DNA of 64,000 nt from Podospora bellae-mahoneyi (lineage: Eukaryota; Ascomycota; Sordariomycetes; Sordariales; Podosporaceae), in contig NC_085882.1 of assembly GCF_035222275.1 (NCBI RefSeq), positions 1,371,501 to 1,435,500 of the forward strand. The letters run 5' to 3'. A model generated the notes under the pieces. It did no database searches. It saw only the letters and a list, made by a program, of their open reading frames with translations, and was not told the DNA's origin. Of this stretch, positions 36,101-46,595 are shown in pieces (within the stretch, counting starts at the first letter, position 1; each line of letters starts with the position of its first letter). Made by a program: the position numbers and the translations under genes.

Positions 36101-37138
36101 GGGGGCCCCCATCAGAAGTGCATTTGTTGGCCTTGGCGTGGGGTTTGGGGGGGGGTTCTTGGCCTTCTGTTCTGTGGAGCTCCCGAAGCTTTTCGGGCTG
36201 GCTGTCAGCGGGAACCTCCGTTTCTGTGCATGAAGCCGCTCCGACGTCCGGTCTTGGTATCCGGGACGATGCCCTCCCGTCGGCGATGGCGTTGATGGAT
36301 ACGTTTATACGAGGACTGGAGCCTCATTCCGTGGTGTTTCTATTCGCTGGTTGTCCACCCCTGTCTAATATTTCAGATCCCATCCCAAACCGCTGCTCGG
36401 TGACTGCATCTGGGTAAGGGTTGTTGAAGCAATTCCGAATGTGGGTCCGAACATCGGGGGCTCAAGTCAGTGGAATGTTTCCTGCACCTCTTTCTTCCGT
36501 CTGTAGATGTCGTTTCAGAGCGACTGAAAAAGCAACGAGGTGGGTGATACATCATTCGATACTCGCATATCATGAAATCTCCAGACCCTAATCGGGGCGA
36601 GGCTACGAGACTCGAGGGTTGAAGACGTCGACAGCTGCCATCCATGTCTCATAGGGTGGTGACCGCGGGGTAGCTGGAGGTCTGGTAAAGACAAGTGGGT
36701 CTCGCTTTCTAAGTGGAAGTCGCGACGCGCCACGCGTGTCAAGTGCAAGTAAGAAGTAGCGACTGCCAATATGTGAAGTTTTAAGAAAAACCAACAGCAA
36801 TGCGTACCGACCCTGATGGTCAAGTCGGGTGATTCTTCATCATCGTTGTAAACCCTTCCTCGTCATACTAGCCGTAAACAAACGAAAAGTCTCACAGCCA
36901 CCGGTATCTGTACCACCTTTTTGGAATCTTGGATAGTGGCTTCCGGCCTTGTCTCCGGACCACCCGGCCACCCGGCCATCTTCCGAACCCCCACCGACCG
37001 TCACGGTCCGGCAGCCAACAGTTTCGGTCGGCCCCGTTTCCATGTTTTGAAGCTGGGCTATTGGCCTCACAGCATGACAACCAACTTTTGCAAAGCAACC
37101 AACTTCAGCAGCAACCAACCTCCTCAACATAACAACAA
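33131..37138. other. 4 kb gene-free stretch between divergent PAS and EED genes
   Basis: No ORF with domain features on either strand. The first 1.2 kb next to the PAS gene is GC-rich with CA/GTG patches (GTGTGTGTGGTGCGGGTG near 33945) and is probably a long leader. Small palindromic spots occur (GGCATGATCATCGAGCATGCC region near 34816). It may contain noncoding transcripts. Confidence 0.5.
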
Positions 37139-37244
37139 ATGCCAACATCAAAACAACCAACTTCATCCTATATGCCACCAATATCAGACGAGTGGGAGCT
37201 TCCACGCCTGCGTAGCTCATTTCAGCTGCACGAAGATGCCGTGA
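37042..37244 (+). promoter_or_regulatory. Upstream ORFs overlapping the EED start
   Basis: A two-codon uORF (ATG TTT TGA) is at 37042-37050. A 57-codon uORF starts at 37074 and stops at 37244, beyond the EED ATG at 37139 and in another frame. If the transcript starts upstream of 37042, both would lower EED translation. Whether they are transcribed is not known. Confidence 0.45.
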
Positions 37245-38865
37245 GGGACGAGGGTAAGTGTTTCATCGACTTTATTTGCGACTCTCACATGCTAAACATA
37301 CCAACCAGATCTCGCCGAGTTCTTCGACATCAAATTCTACCCCTACAACCCACCAGGCGCACCCCCAGTGTTCGCGGCCACAAGCAAGAAGCATGTCGTC
37401 GTCATCCGCATGGTGCCAACCACAGACAAGGACCAGAACCCTTGCAAAGTCATCCAAATGATCAGAGATGCCGACTCAGGCGCCAACAACTACACGTGCT
37501 GTTGGTCCAAGGATCCAGACACGGAAGATCCCTGGCTGTGTGTGGCCGGCAAAGATGCCAAGATCAAGGTGTATGATATCAGGAGAGGAAAGCTCGTCAA
37601 GACGCTGGTTGGTCACGGCGGCGACATCAGCGATCTTGCGACCTCTCCAGCGTGTCCTACTACCATAGCCTCTGCCTCAGACGACACGACTATTAAGCTT
37701 TGGAGTCTGGCAAAGGAACATGACAAGCAGCCGTGTATCTGCATTTTGGGAGGCGAGGGGCATCAGTACAACTTGCTGACTGTGGCGTTTCACAACAATG
37801 GAAGATATGTCTTGTCTGCTGGGCATGATCAGATTATCAATCTTGTGAGTTCACTTCTCCCGTCACCATATCTTCTCACTTTTCATCGACAGTGCATCAC
37901 TAACATCCACCAGTGGGCCCTCCCCGAGTTCCCAAAGGAACACATCAACGTTCCCATCGTCCTCCACTACCCTCATTTCTCCTCCTCCGAAGTCCACAAC
38001 AATCTCGTCGACTGGTGAGCCTTTTTCACCCTCCTTAACCACCAACCTTGTTACTAACCCCCCCCGCAGCGTAGCCTTCTATGGCGACTTGATCCTCTCC
38101 CGCGCCTGCCACGAAGACACCATCGTCCTCTGGCGAATTGAAGGTTTCTCCTCCTCCGATCCTATCCCCGGCCCCCTTGACGCTCCCACACCAACCGACA
38201 TGGCCAAGCAAACCCGGTCATACTTCAACCCTATCCCTTCCAAAGCCCGCCCGGCCATGTTCACCCGTCTAGCGCAATTCCACACCCCTGATTGCGGTGT
38301 CCAGTTCTATATGCGCTTCCGAATGTTCCACGCCGAGGGGAGGCATCCCATCTTGGCATTTGCCAATGCAAAGAGCAAGACCATGTTTTGGGACTTTTCA
38401 CGGTTTGGGGCGTATAGGGATTTTATGGAGGAGTTGGAAGAAGCCAGAAAGTCGGGGAGTGGACAGGTGGTGCAGAAGCCGAGTTGGCTGTTGATCAAGA
38501 GAGCGAAGAAGGGGACCGCCGCGCCGGCGCACCAGGATGCGGCGGCTAGTTTGAGGGCTGCTGCTGGGGATAAGGAGTCGATGGTTTCGGCTAGTCCCGA
38601 CCCGGAGGGGGCCGGGAGTGCGATGGCAACGCTGGGGAATTATAATCAGGATACGCTGAATCACTGGAAGGAGATGTATGACTTGTCGAACCCAGCGGGT
38701 TTGATCCGGCCGCACAAGGTGCAGGGGGTGGACGGTTCGTTTGTGGGGAGGCAGGTGGGTTGGAGTCCGGGAGGGGAATGGTGTGTGGTGGTGGGGAATA
38801 AGAATAGGGCTTTGATTTACCAGCGGGGCGCTAGGGAGAAGGGGGTTGCGACGCCTGTTACCTAG
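37139..38865 (+). CDS. eed: Polycomb PRC2 subunit EED (ESC homologue), WD40 protein
   Basis: Four exons: 37139-37253, 37309-37844, 37914-38014 and 38070-38865, 515 residues. EED is the WD40 propeller of the H3K27 methyltransferase complex and binds H3K27me3 to stimulate it (family knowledge). It shows FFDIKFYPYNPPGAPPVFAAT, then VAGKDAKIKVYDIRRGKLV, GHGGDISDLATSP and SASDDTTIKLWSL. Splicing gives SAGHDQIINL|WALPEF, and the EED-specific HYPHFSSSEVHNNLVDCVAFYGDLILSR segment, with CHEDTIVLWRIEGF. About five propeller blades are recognisable, and the last strands (QVGWSPGGEWCVVVGNKN) close it. The insert of about 80 residues around AAPAHQDAAASL is probably a loop. Presence of PRC2 is expected in many Sordariomycetes. 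Overlapping upstream ORFs are noted separately. Confidence 0.9.
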
Positions 38866-39142
38866 TTGTATTGATGGGTGGTTTTTTAAAGTGGATTGGT
38901 GTTTTTGTCTGCTTCGATCTATACTATCCTGCTGGTAGAGGTTCAAGCATGGGGTTATGGCGGGTGGATTGAGATGGATGTTGGGTTATGAATAATCATG
39001 GATTGGGAGAGCTGGACGATGGATGTACATTTATGTATTCCACTCAGACCAGATGTCTACACTAGCCAGCTTTTTCTAGGGCCATGGCTGAGACACCGAC
39101 ACATGTTGACTACCTGTACTCGTAATGAACAAATCCAGAGAA
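38866..39142. other. Convergent spacer
   Basis: 277 nt between the ends of EED and Rrn11. No gene is seen. Confidence 0.6.
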
Positions 39143-40720
39143 TCACGCCGGCATAGAAGAAAAGAATTGCAGTTGCGGCCCTTCCTCATCGCTTTCCTCA
39201 TCGCTTTCCTCATCTTCTTCATCGTTATCCTCGTCTTCCTCTTCTTCATCCTTATCCTCCTCCTCCTCCTCCTCCTCCTCCTCCTCCTCCTCCTCCTCCT
39301 CCTCCTCCTCCTCCTCCTCCTCATCATCATCCTCGTCATCATTCCCCAACATCTTCAACAACTCCTCATCATCCTTCTTCAGCACCCCCTTGCCCATATC
39401 CCTCACCCCCGCGAGCAGCTTTCTCGCCTTTTGTCTTTCCTTATCCCTGACTTCATACCCCGCCCTCTTCTCCTCCTCACCAAACGGCACGCACAAATCA
39501 GCAATATACAACCCCACCATCGCCCTCAACCTAGCAAACTCCCCATCCCTCGAAAACGGTGTCGTCTCCAGCAGCGCATCCATCCTTTCAGCTACACCCC
39601 TCATCTGCCTGAGCACCTCCCTCCTCAGCTCATCCTTCTCCTCCCTAACCCTCTCCACTTTTCTCTTTTCCCTTGGGGGAGTAGGAGGTACTTTGTGCTC
39701 CTCCTCCCCGTCAACATCCATCTCGTCGTCCGGTTCCTCCTCTATAATATCCATCTCATCCTCTACATCATAAAACTCCCCCCTCCCATCCCGTTCCTCA
39801 ATCCTCTCCATCCCTCTCCGATGCAAAGCGTACACCCCCTCCATTTCCGCCGAAAACAACGCAATGTTAAACTCAAGCAGCGGACGCCCCGTAGAGTTAG
39901 GGTGCTGCTTGCTGAACGGGTGGTTCTGGATAAGATGCTGATAAAACGCCTTGAGGTTCGCCAGGTTGGCTTGTTGACGGGCGAATAACCTATCTTTCTG
40001 TCTCGATTCCCTCTCTGCGTTATCGTCGTCTTCATTTTCTGCCTGCCGCTCTAATTCGATTTGGAAAGCGCCTTTGAGTTCCCCTTCGGTGGTGGTGGTG
40101 GTGGTAGTCTCCCCTTCACGCAGTATAATCTCCGCCCCCAACTCCCACAACCTCTCATACCTAAGATCAACCCTCCTCCCATTCACCTTTGCCCTCGCAA
40201 GCAGCCCAAACGATCTTTTCGCCAGCGGGATATCACCCTCTTTGAGCGCCCTCTTCACCGTGTTGATTAACACCCCTACTTTGTTGGTATGCGCTGCTGC
40301 CTTTCTGTCCTTTTCAAGTTCCTTTTTCTTGCTCCGACGCTTTCCTGAGGTGTTTGAGGAGGAGGCGGAAGAGAAATCTGTCTCCTCCCCTGCGGTGGTC
40401 CTGGCGCCGATGGGCCCGTCGTCGTCAGTAGTGAAGTCGGGGAGTTCATCGCCGCCTTCGTCGCCGGATTTGTCGGTTAGGTTATTGTGAGAGGGGTCGT
40501 AGGATTGGGAGGTGTACTGGTAGCGCTTGCGGGCAGGGCGGGGGGGTCGGTGAGGGAAGCCTGGGTAGAGGTCTGAGAGGAGGGGGGAGTCGTGGGGGAG
40601 GCCGGCGAGGGTGAATTGTTTGAGGGTGGAGGGGGTGTGGGAGCGGGGGTTGATTACTTGGTCGGCGGAGGATTTGGCGGGGGAAGGCTGAGTGCGTTTG
40701 CGCTTGCGTGAGGAGGACAT
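39143..40720 (-). CDS. rrn11: RNA polymerase I core factor subunit Rrn11
   Basis: Single-exon gene, 525 residues from the Met at 40720 (MSSSRKRKRTQPSPAKS). A 39-residue upstream extension is possible but is Ser/His-rich and not conserved-looking. Rrn11 works with Rrn6 and Rrn7 in the core factor that recruits Pol I to rDNA promoters (family knowledge). The first half has a basic/Ser-Asp-rich lead, then the Rrn11 domain: HTNKVGVLINTVKRALKEG, LAKRSFGLLARAKV, VDLRYERLWELGAEIIL at about 145-201. A second block is LKAFYQHLIQNHPFSKQHP, then RPLLEFNIALFSAEM. The C-terminal region has KDELRREVLRQMRGVAERM and a Lys/Arg-rich patch, and ends in an extreme poly-Glu stretch from a CTC repeat (about 39257-39322). 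The C-terminus beyond the repeat is acidic. Confidence 0.83.
   Translation of the reverse strand: MSSSRKRKRTQPSPAKSSADQVINPRSHTPSTLKQFTLAGLPHDSPLLSDLYPGFPHRPPRPARKRYQYTSQSYDPSHNNLTDKSGDEGGDELPDFTTDDDGPIGARTTAGEETDFSSASSSNTSGKRRSKKKELEKDRKAAAHTNKVGVLINTVKRALKEGDIPLAKRSFGLLARAKVNGRRVDLRYERLWELGAEIILREGETTTTTTTEGELKGAFQIELERQAENEDDDNAERESRQKDRLFARQQANLANLKAFYQHLIQNHPFSKQHPNSTGRPLLEFNIALFSAEMEGVYALHRRGMERIEERDGRGEFYDVEDEMDIIEEEPDDEMDVDGEEEHKVPPTPPREKRKVERVREEKDELRREVLRQMRGVAERMDALLETTPFSRDGEFARLRAMVGLYIADLCVPFGEEEKRAGYEVRDKERQKARKLLAGVRDMGKGVLKKDDEELLKMLGNDDEDDDEEEEEEEEEEEEEEEEEEEEEEDKDEEEEDEDNDEEDEESDEESDEEGPQLQFFSSMPA
39257..39322 (+). repeat. CTC trinucleotide run coding for poly-Glu in Rrn11
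   Basis: About 22 CTC/TCC units without interruption, read on the minus strand as GAG Glu codons near the Rrn11 C-terminus. Long antisense poly-Leu and poly-Arg ORFs are its shadows. Confidence 0.95.
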
Positions 40721-41276
40721 TTTGGTGGTTGTGTTCGAGGAGTGGTGATGGATGTTATGTGAGTGGTGAGTGGAAAGGTGAGATGGCGTCGTGAGATGAG
40801 CAACTGGTGGTGAGAAGGTCGCGCTTGGTGATGACAAACTTGAAAAGAGTCGAGATAGATCCCTCCAAAACGTAATTTTCAGATTTGACGAGCGCGAGAT
40901 CTGTTCTGTGAAAAAGGCAAGCTAGTTGTCGTTGATGGAGTTTGATAATTGATGTGGAAGTTCAAAGATGAAATTCCAAGATTTTTTAGGTTGATAAGCT
41001 TGGGCCTTTGGGCTTGTCTAAGCTTCGGTGGACTCGATATAGGTAACAGCAATGCACAACAACAGGCGCATCGCCTAGAACTCAAAAGTTATATATTCTA
41101 GCAGTCAAAATCATACAGGAGATGTCGACTCCGTCATTCTACACGCCACTCAACGTGCCCAGCTACCACATCCTTCCCGCCAGCATAAGCAATGGGGGAC
41201 ATGCATCTGTAATTAATCATGTACAGAGTCTTTAATGCTACACTCTTCTTCTTTTGTCTACCGCCCTCTACTCTAT
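40721..41276. other. Spacer upstream of Rrn11 and downstream of NDUFA5
   Basis: About 555 nt containing the Rrn11 promoter. No gene is seen. Confidence 0.5.
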
Positions 41277-42117
41277 TTAAGCAGTTCTCTCGAAAGCAAC
41301 CCATTGGCCCTCGGCCGCAGGCTCCTCAAGGGGCTCCCAACTGTTCTCGTTGTTAGCGACGTGCTGTATTTCTCGCCCAATCCAGCAAACTTACACCTTG
41401 GACTCAATCATGGTATCCGTCAGCTTGAGCTCGCCCTCAGCGACCTGGATGACCTCCTCAATCAAGCCAGCACCAATCTTGTTCTCCAGCTCAGCAATCC
41501 TGCCAGAACATTAGCACGATCCTCTCCTACCACCCCACCAAGAAAACCTACTGCTCAGCAGTCAACTGCGGCTCAGGCTCCCACTCAACCTCCTTCTGCT
41601 CCATCGACTCAGCCCTCTCAAACTGAGTCTTGACATGCCACTCCATCTCCTCCTGCGTCCTGCTGCCCTCCAACTCCGGCCCGTCATTCACCTCCCCATC
41701 CCACTGCTGATACCGCATATCAACCTCGCTCGGCAACTGCCTCACAACAAACACCTGACCATCCCTCTCCACCTTCGCGGCCCCGAGCATCTCATTCGTA
41801 GCTGTGTTGGTCGTCCTGAACTTCTCGGGCTCCTGCTTGAGGATCTCCTTCGCCTTGGCCGCCCACTCCTTGTACCCGGGGGGGACAACCGACTCGACGT
41901 GCGCAAGACGCTGCTTGGTCACAGCCTCGACGGACTGCCTGTAAACGGAGTGCTCGGGCACGGCCTTGAGCTTCTCGAGGGTGGCGTTGTAGAGGTAGAG
42001 GAGCATGGAGCGCGGGGCGTTGTGTGTCGGGAGGCCAGTGATACCAGTGGGCTGGCCGGGCTCGAGGTACCGCGCCGTCGGGCGGACGGACGCGAGGAGG
42101 CGGAAAGTCGCGCGCAT
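41277..42117 (-). CDS. Mitochondrial complex I 29.9 kDa subunit (NDUFA5 type)
   Basis: Three exons: 42117-41552, 41499-41395 and 41340-41277, 244 residues. This is a non-catalytic peripheral-arm subunit of NADH:ubiquinone oxidoreductase; the fungal form is known as the 29.9 kDa subunit (family knowledge). The start MRATFRLLASVRPTARYLEPG is a basic mitochondrial presequence. It is followed by the family pattern TGITGLPTHNAPRSMLLYLY, YNATLEKLKAVPEHSVYRQS and HVESVVPPGYKEWAAKAKEI. The exon 2/3 join rebuilds IESKVWEPLEEPA, the expected C-terminal motif, ending in GQWVAFERTA. The introns are 52 and 54 nt with good splice sites. It is divergent from the metallophosphoesterase gene. Confidence 0.93.
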
Positions 42118-42593
42118 TGTTGCGGGTGGTTTGTGTGTTGGCGACTTTGAGGAGGGGGTGGAATTGTAGCCGCAACAGCGGGAATTGGATAGCTCTCTCT
42201 CTCTCTCGACGTCAGCAGCCTTCCCTGCTAGCTAAAACCCAATTGCCAATTGCCATTGCTTGCTTGCCAATTGGCGGCTGGAGGTGGGGCGCTTTGGGTC
42301 TTGGCCGTCACGTGATACCCTTGACTTACACCTCCCTTTCTGGCAAGATCGTCATCATTTTTGGATGGGGATAAAGAGCGAACTGTGAAAACAAGCTGAT
42401 CCCCAAAACATCATGTCTCCGTTCCCATGATTTTTGACATTGACCAGGTCTCAGAGTTGTGATGTAACCTCTACTGTTTACCTCCAACCGTTGACATAAA
42501 GCGGGGTCGACCGCTCAACCTCACTCTTCACCTTCTCACCTCACCACACGCTCTCTCTCCCATCCCTTTAGGTCTGTCTCTTCTAGGACCAAC
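42118..42593. promoter_or_regulatory. Divergent promoter region of NDUFA5 and the phosphoesterase
   Basis: 476 nt between the two ATG codons. It contains a TCTCTCTCTC stretch at 42193-42204. No discrete element can be named with confidence. Confidence 0.4.
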
Positions 42594-43780
42594 ATGGTAT
42601 CCAAGATGACTAACCTGCTGTCAACCCTCCACCTCAACCTCCGCACCCTCCTCTCCAACCTCTTCTCCCACCTGACCTCCCTCTTCTTCTCCCTCCTCTC
42701 CCTCACTCACACTCTCCTTATCGTCTTGGGCTTCACCCGTCCTAATCAATGGGAGCCCCCCACATTCCTCGACTCCCTCCTCTATTCCCCCCTCTTACAC
42801 CTCACCACCAACCTCTACCAAACCCTCCTCTTCCTCCGCGGCCACCCCTTCCATCCACCCCCTCACCACTCCCGCATACGAGTAGTCTGTCTCTCCGACA
42901 CCCACTCCCTCCGCCCCCCCTCCATCCCCAGAGGCGACCTCCTCATCCACGCAGGGGACCTTTCTGCAACCGGAACATTCGACGACCTCCAAGACCAAAT
43001 AAGCTGGCTTTCTTCCCTTCCGTTCAGACACAAGGTTGTTGTCGGCGGTAATCACGATTGTTTCCTAGACAGGGCAAGCTCCATCCATCGGACCAGAGGG
43101 CAAAAGGAAAAGAGGAAACTGGATTGGAAAGGCGTGGTGTGGTTGCAGGATGAGTTGACAACCCTAGAATTTGAGGACAGGGAGGTGGGGGGGAAGAGGA
43201 AATTGAACATCTTTGGGAGCGGTTGGGTCAGGAGGTGCGGGGGTGATGATTTTGCGTTTCAATATGATGACGAGAGGCCGCCTTGGGAAGGGAGAATCCC
43301 GGTTGAGACGGATGTTTTGGTTACGCATTGTCCTCCGGTTTGTTTACCCCCTTCTTTGTCGTCACAGATGGGGAGATGCTAACGAGAGAACAGAAAGGCC
43401 ACCGCGACTTGCTGCTTGGTTGTCCTTCGTTGCTGGCCGAGCTGTGGAAGGTGAAACCGAAGCTTCACGTGTTTGGGCATGTTCATCACGGGGCGGGGGT
43501 GGAGAGTGTGTTCTTTGATGAGTGCCAGGCGGCGTATGAGGGTCTTGTTTTGCGGACGGCGGCGGTGGAAATGAGTATGCTGAAGAGATGGTTCGATTTT
43601 CAGGGGCTGAAATATGCGTTGAGTGTGTTGAGGCATGGACTGCGAAGTGTGCTGTGGAAGTGGATCATGGCTGGGCCGGGGAGTAATAATGGGGGAGTGT
43701 TGGTTAATGCTGGGGTGATGAAGGGGAATACGGGCAGATTGAGGAAAGGAAGAGGGACGGTGAAGGTGGTTGATTTATGA
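42594..43780 (+). CDS. Calcineurin-like metallophosphoesterase, membrane-anchored N-terminus
   Basis: Two exons: 42594-43337 and 43394-43780, 376 residues. The 56 nt intron has a TGCTAAC branch point and rebuilds THCPP|KGHRDLLL, the family pattern. The first 45 residues are hydrophobic (LLSTLHLNLRTLLSNLF, FFSLLSLTHTLLIVLGF), suggesting a membrane anchor. Metal-binding motifs are complete: SDTHS, GDLLIHAGDLS, VVVGGNHDCFLD, LVTHCPP and HVFGHVHHG. Family members of this type are often described as Ser/Thr phosphatase-like or Ca-dependent phosphoesterases, but the substrate is unknown. The fungal branch commonly shows WKVKPKLHVFGH in this position. A short 30 nt intron alternative (acceptor at 43367) was rejected because it stops soon after. 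Confidence 0.87.
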
Positions 43781-44419
43781 TTGGTGGTGGAAAATAGAAG
43801 TGGTGATTGGATTTTAGGATGGTGTTTCGGGAATGCATTCACTGTTTGAGTTTTTTTTTTCTTGATCATTGCGAAGTGAGATAAATAAATGAATAGAGTG
43901 TAATATCATTGTTGTGTTTTCGGCTCTTCGTGGATTCTCTTATGATGTTGGTTGTCAGGTGGTGGTGGATAAAAGTCGGGAAAATACAAGTTGGTGATGA
44001 CTTTGTTCGAAAAGGTTAGGTCGTGGTGGTCGGAGAGTAGAAGGAAACATGGAATTACCAGCTGTTACGGGACAGGTTGTTTCCTCGAGTTGCTCTCAAG
44101 AGAAAAAAAGAGAGAGAGCGAGAGAGAGAGGCAGCAGAGAAGTTGGTAGCAGGCCACCACCCGAAATATCATGAAAGCATCAGTGTCAGCCATTCAGAAT
44201 AGCTTCAGTTGTGGAAACAACCGGGCTACCTTGACTATGTCTATGGCCAAGTACCCGACCACAGTCAAGATGTATTGACAGATCATCATCAAGGCTACAG
44301 ACGAGCACGTGGACTTGTAGAGGGGCTTCAAGCCCGGGAGCGATAGCCCAAAAGGCCCTGCCGTTCGGTATAGCGCCAGCCGCCGGTCACAACATCAACC
44401 AATAGGTCCATCAAGGGAT

Positions 44420-44444
44420 TCCAGAATGGTGTAACGGTTAGCAC
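44420..44444 (+). tRNA. tRNA 5' fragment (acceptor side and D arm only)
   Basis: TG at tRNA positions 8-9 is followed by a fully paired D arm (GTGT-loop-GCAC, 44429-44444) with loop AACGGTTA, a perfect A-box match. The anticodon and T arms do not follow, and no B box is found within 100 nt. It looks like the 5' half of a truncated tRNA gene. Confidence 0.4.
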
Positions 44445-45997
44445 GAGCGCAGGGTCTCCTATTCACGACGGGTATTGCAAAGCCCTTATTTTTGGCCAGC
44501 TGTCAGAGACCGTGTCTGTCAATTTATACTCAGCCAGCCTGGTCTTCACAGGGAGAGACAAGCTCCTCTTTGTCATCAAGCTCAAACTGTTGATCACTCA
44601 TTATGGTCACAGACCTGGTATTTGAGCGACAACAAAGTCACATCTTCCCATTTAAATCATAACTCGCACGCTCTTCTCCCCATTCATCTTGATATATCAC
44701 TTTGCTCACCTCCTCCCCTTCCGCCCTTCCGACTATCGACACAGCCCAACAAAATGAGAATCGCCATCTACCTTGACTTCGAAGTCCTGAAAGAGGCTGG
44801 TCAATTGTCTCAACGCTACTTGACCTTTTAAACAAAGTTATTGTCTTGTTTATCTTTCTCTTCATCCTCAACCGACCGACGAGATCACCTACCTACCAGA
44901 GACAGCTAGGTAAATCACCTAGAATATCTAGCATATAGCAAAAGAAAACGAGCGGGTAGGGTAGGGAGATTCAACACTGCTAGGGCTCGCCTGATGACAT
45001 TGATGCGAGTCTCTCACAACGACATGTAACCCCCTCGTACTTGAAACAAGCTGTCATTCGCAGGCTCGTCCTTGCAGCTCTCACAACAACAGCCCGTCGT
45101 CATCACCAACACCCGTGCCGTAAACCTCTTGAGAAAATTCCAATGCCGGTATCATAGTAATTTACCTACTACTTGCCCAGACGATCAAGTCCACCACCAC
45201 CTAGGATTACTTTACCTTAGCCAAACCTCAGCCAGGTTTCCCCCAGGGTAACACAACACAGCCGATCAACACCTCCCTAACAATCCCTCTACAACAAAGT
45301 GACATGCACATCAATCCACCAACTTCAAAAACACCCAATCACCATTTCAAAAACTGTACCTATTTATATACATATATATCCCGCGAGCAAGAAACAGGCA
45401 AGGGTATCTTTTTTCTTCAATAACAGCAAACACACAAACTTGCAAACAAATCAGAACATGCGACAAAACACTAGTGTAATCTTCCAATCTGGTTCAGTAA
45501 TAATAAAAAGCCGTCCAACAAACAACCCCCCTCACCATCCAGCAATAATCTACCTCCTTCACTCTAACCCATCATCAACCACCCCCCTTTTCCTGCCCAC
45601 CCACCTACCCTAAATTTCCACCCTCCCTTCCCACAATCTCAACCTTATCCATCCCACCAACCACCCAAACAGAACCACCACTCGACATCCCCAGCAACAC
45701 CAAAACCAAAACCAAAACCAAAAAAAAAAAAAAAAAAAAAAAACAGCACCAAATCACCAAGAACAGCACAAAAACAAACGCAAAAACAAACGGGGTATTC
45801 ACATCTTATTCTTCTTCATTTCTTCTCTTCAAATTTTGCCTTCCTTCCCCACCCCTTTCCCCTTACACCACAACCTCCTCCCAACACTCTATCTCCCCAA
45901 CCCTTCCATCCCATTCCAGCCTCAATCCACGTGGTATCAAATCATCTCCTAATCCCTTCCATCCTATCCCACCTAGTCTACCCGTCGCCCATCACCC

Positions 45998-45998
<1 letters not shown>

Positions 45999-46032
<34 letters not shown>
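45999..46032 (+). repeat. AC dinucleotide microsatellite
   Basis: A pure AC run of about 17 units in the 3' flank of the KH-protein gene. Confidence 0.9.
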
Positions 46033-46033
<1 letters not shown>

Positions 46034-46595
46034 GGGTATAAAGCTGCTTTTTCAAGTATCAAGTAAAAGAAAACTCGAAAAAGACGCATCGACGACATCA
46101 AAAATGAGAAATGAGAAAGAGAAAAAAACAAAACCGGTTGCCATCCTCCATCCTCCGAAATGAAATGCGAAAATCAGAAAGAAAAAAAACCGAAAAAACA
46201 AACATCATGATGCGTCAAAAAACCAAAAAAATTGTTGTCCTTGCTCGTCTTCATCTCAATCTCCTCCCGCGTCATACTCCCATGGTAGGGATCAGAACAG
46301 ATATTGTCCCCCATAAGCCATGACAAGAGGCCCGAAAGGAAAAAAGAAAAAAAAAAAGTACAAAACAAAGACAGAAGTGAGAAATAACAAAACCAAGATT
46401 CCCAACGCGCGGTCCAACTGAGATTCGAAAAGCAAAAGCAACACAACTACCAGGGTATTTTACTTTACGCCATTGGGTATATCCAGCCATAAGGGGTATT
46501 GGGTATTTCTTTTCCTCGCCGCAACACGTCAGAGAAAAAAGCAAACAATGCGTGTCTAAAATCTGGCGAAATCACAACCATCGAGACGTTAAACG

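Larger units (their letters stand above)
43781..46595. other. Gene-poor 2.8 kb stretch
   Basis: No protein-like ORF. It holds a tRNA fragment, an A run at 45720-45742 and an AC repeat (listed separately). Much of 45300-46200 is A/C-rich, like the antisense of a long leader or 3' UTR. Confidence 0.5.

Noticed and set aside
36921-37244. Alternative first exon for EED in the overlapping frame
   Set aside because: No donor site joins it in phase to the conserved EED exon; the start at 37139 gives a clean model.
39125-39988. 287-codon plus-strand ORF with poly-Leu/Ile
   Set aside because: Read through the CTC repeat antisense to the Rrn11 coding region.
43338-43367. A 30 nt intron in the metallophosphoesterase gene
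   Set aside because: Too short and yields an early stop; the 56 nt version has a perfect branch point and keeps the family motif.
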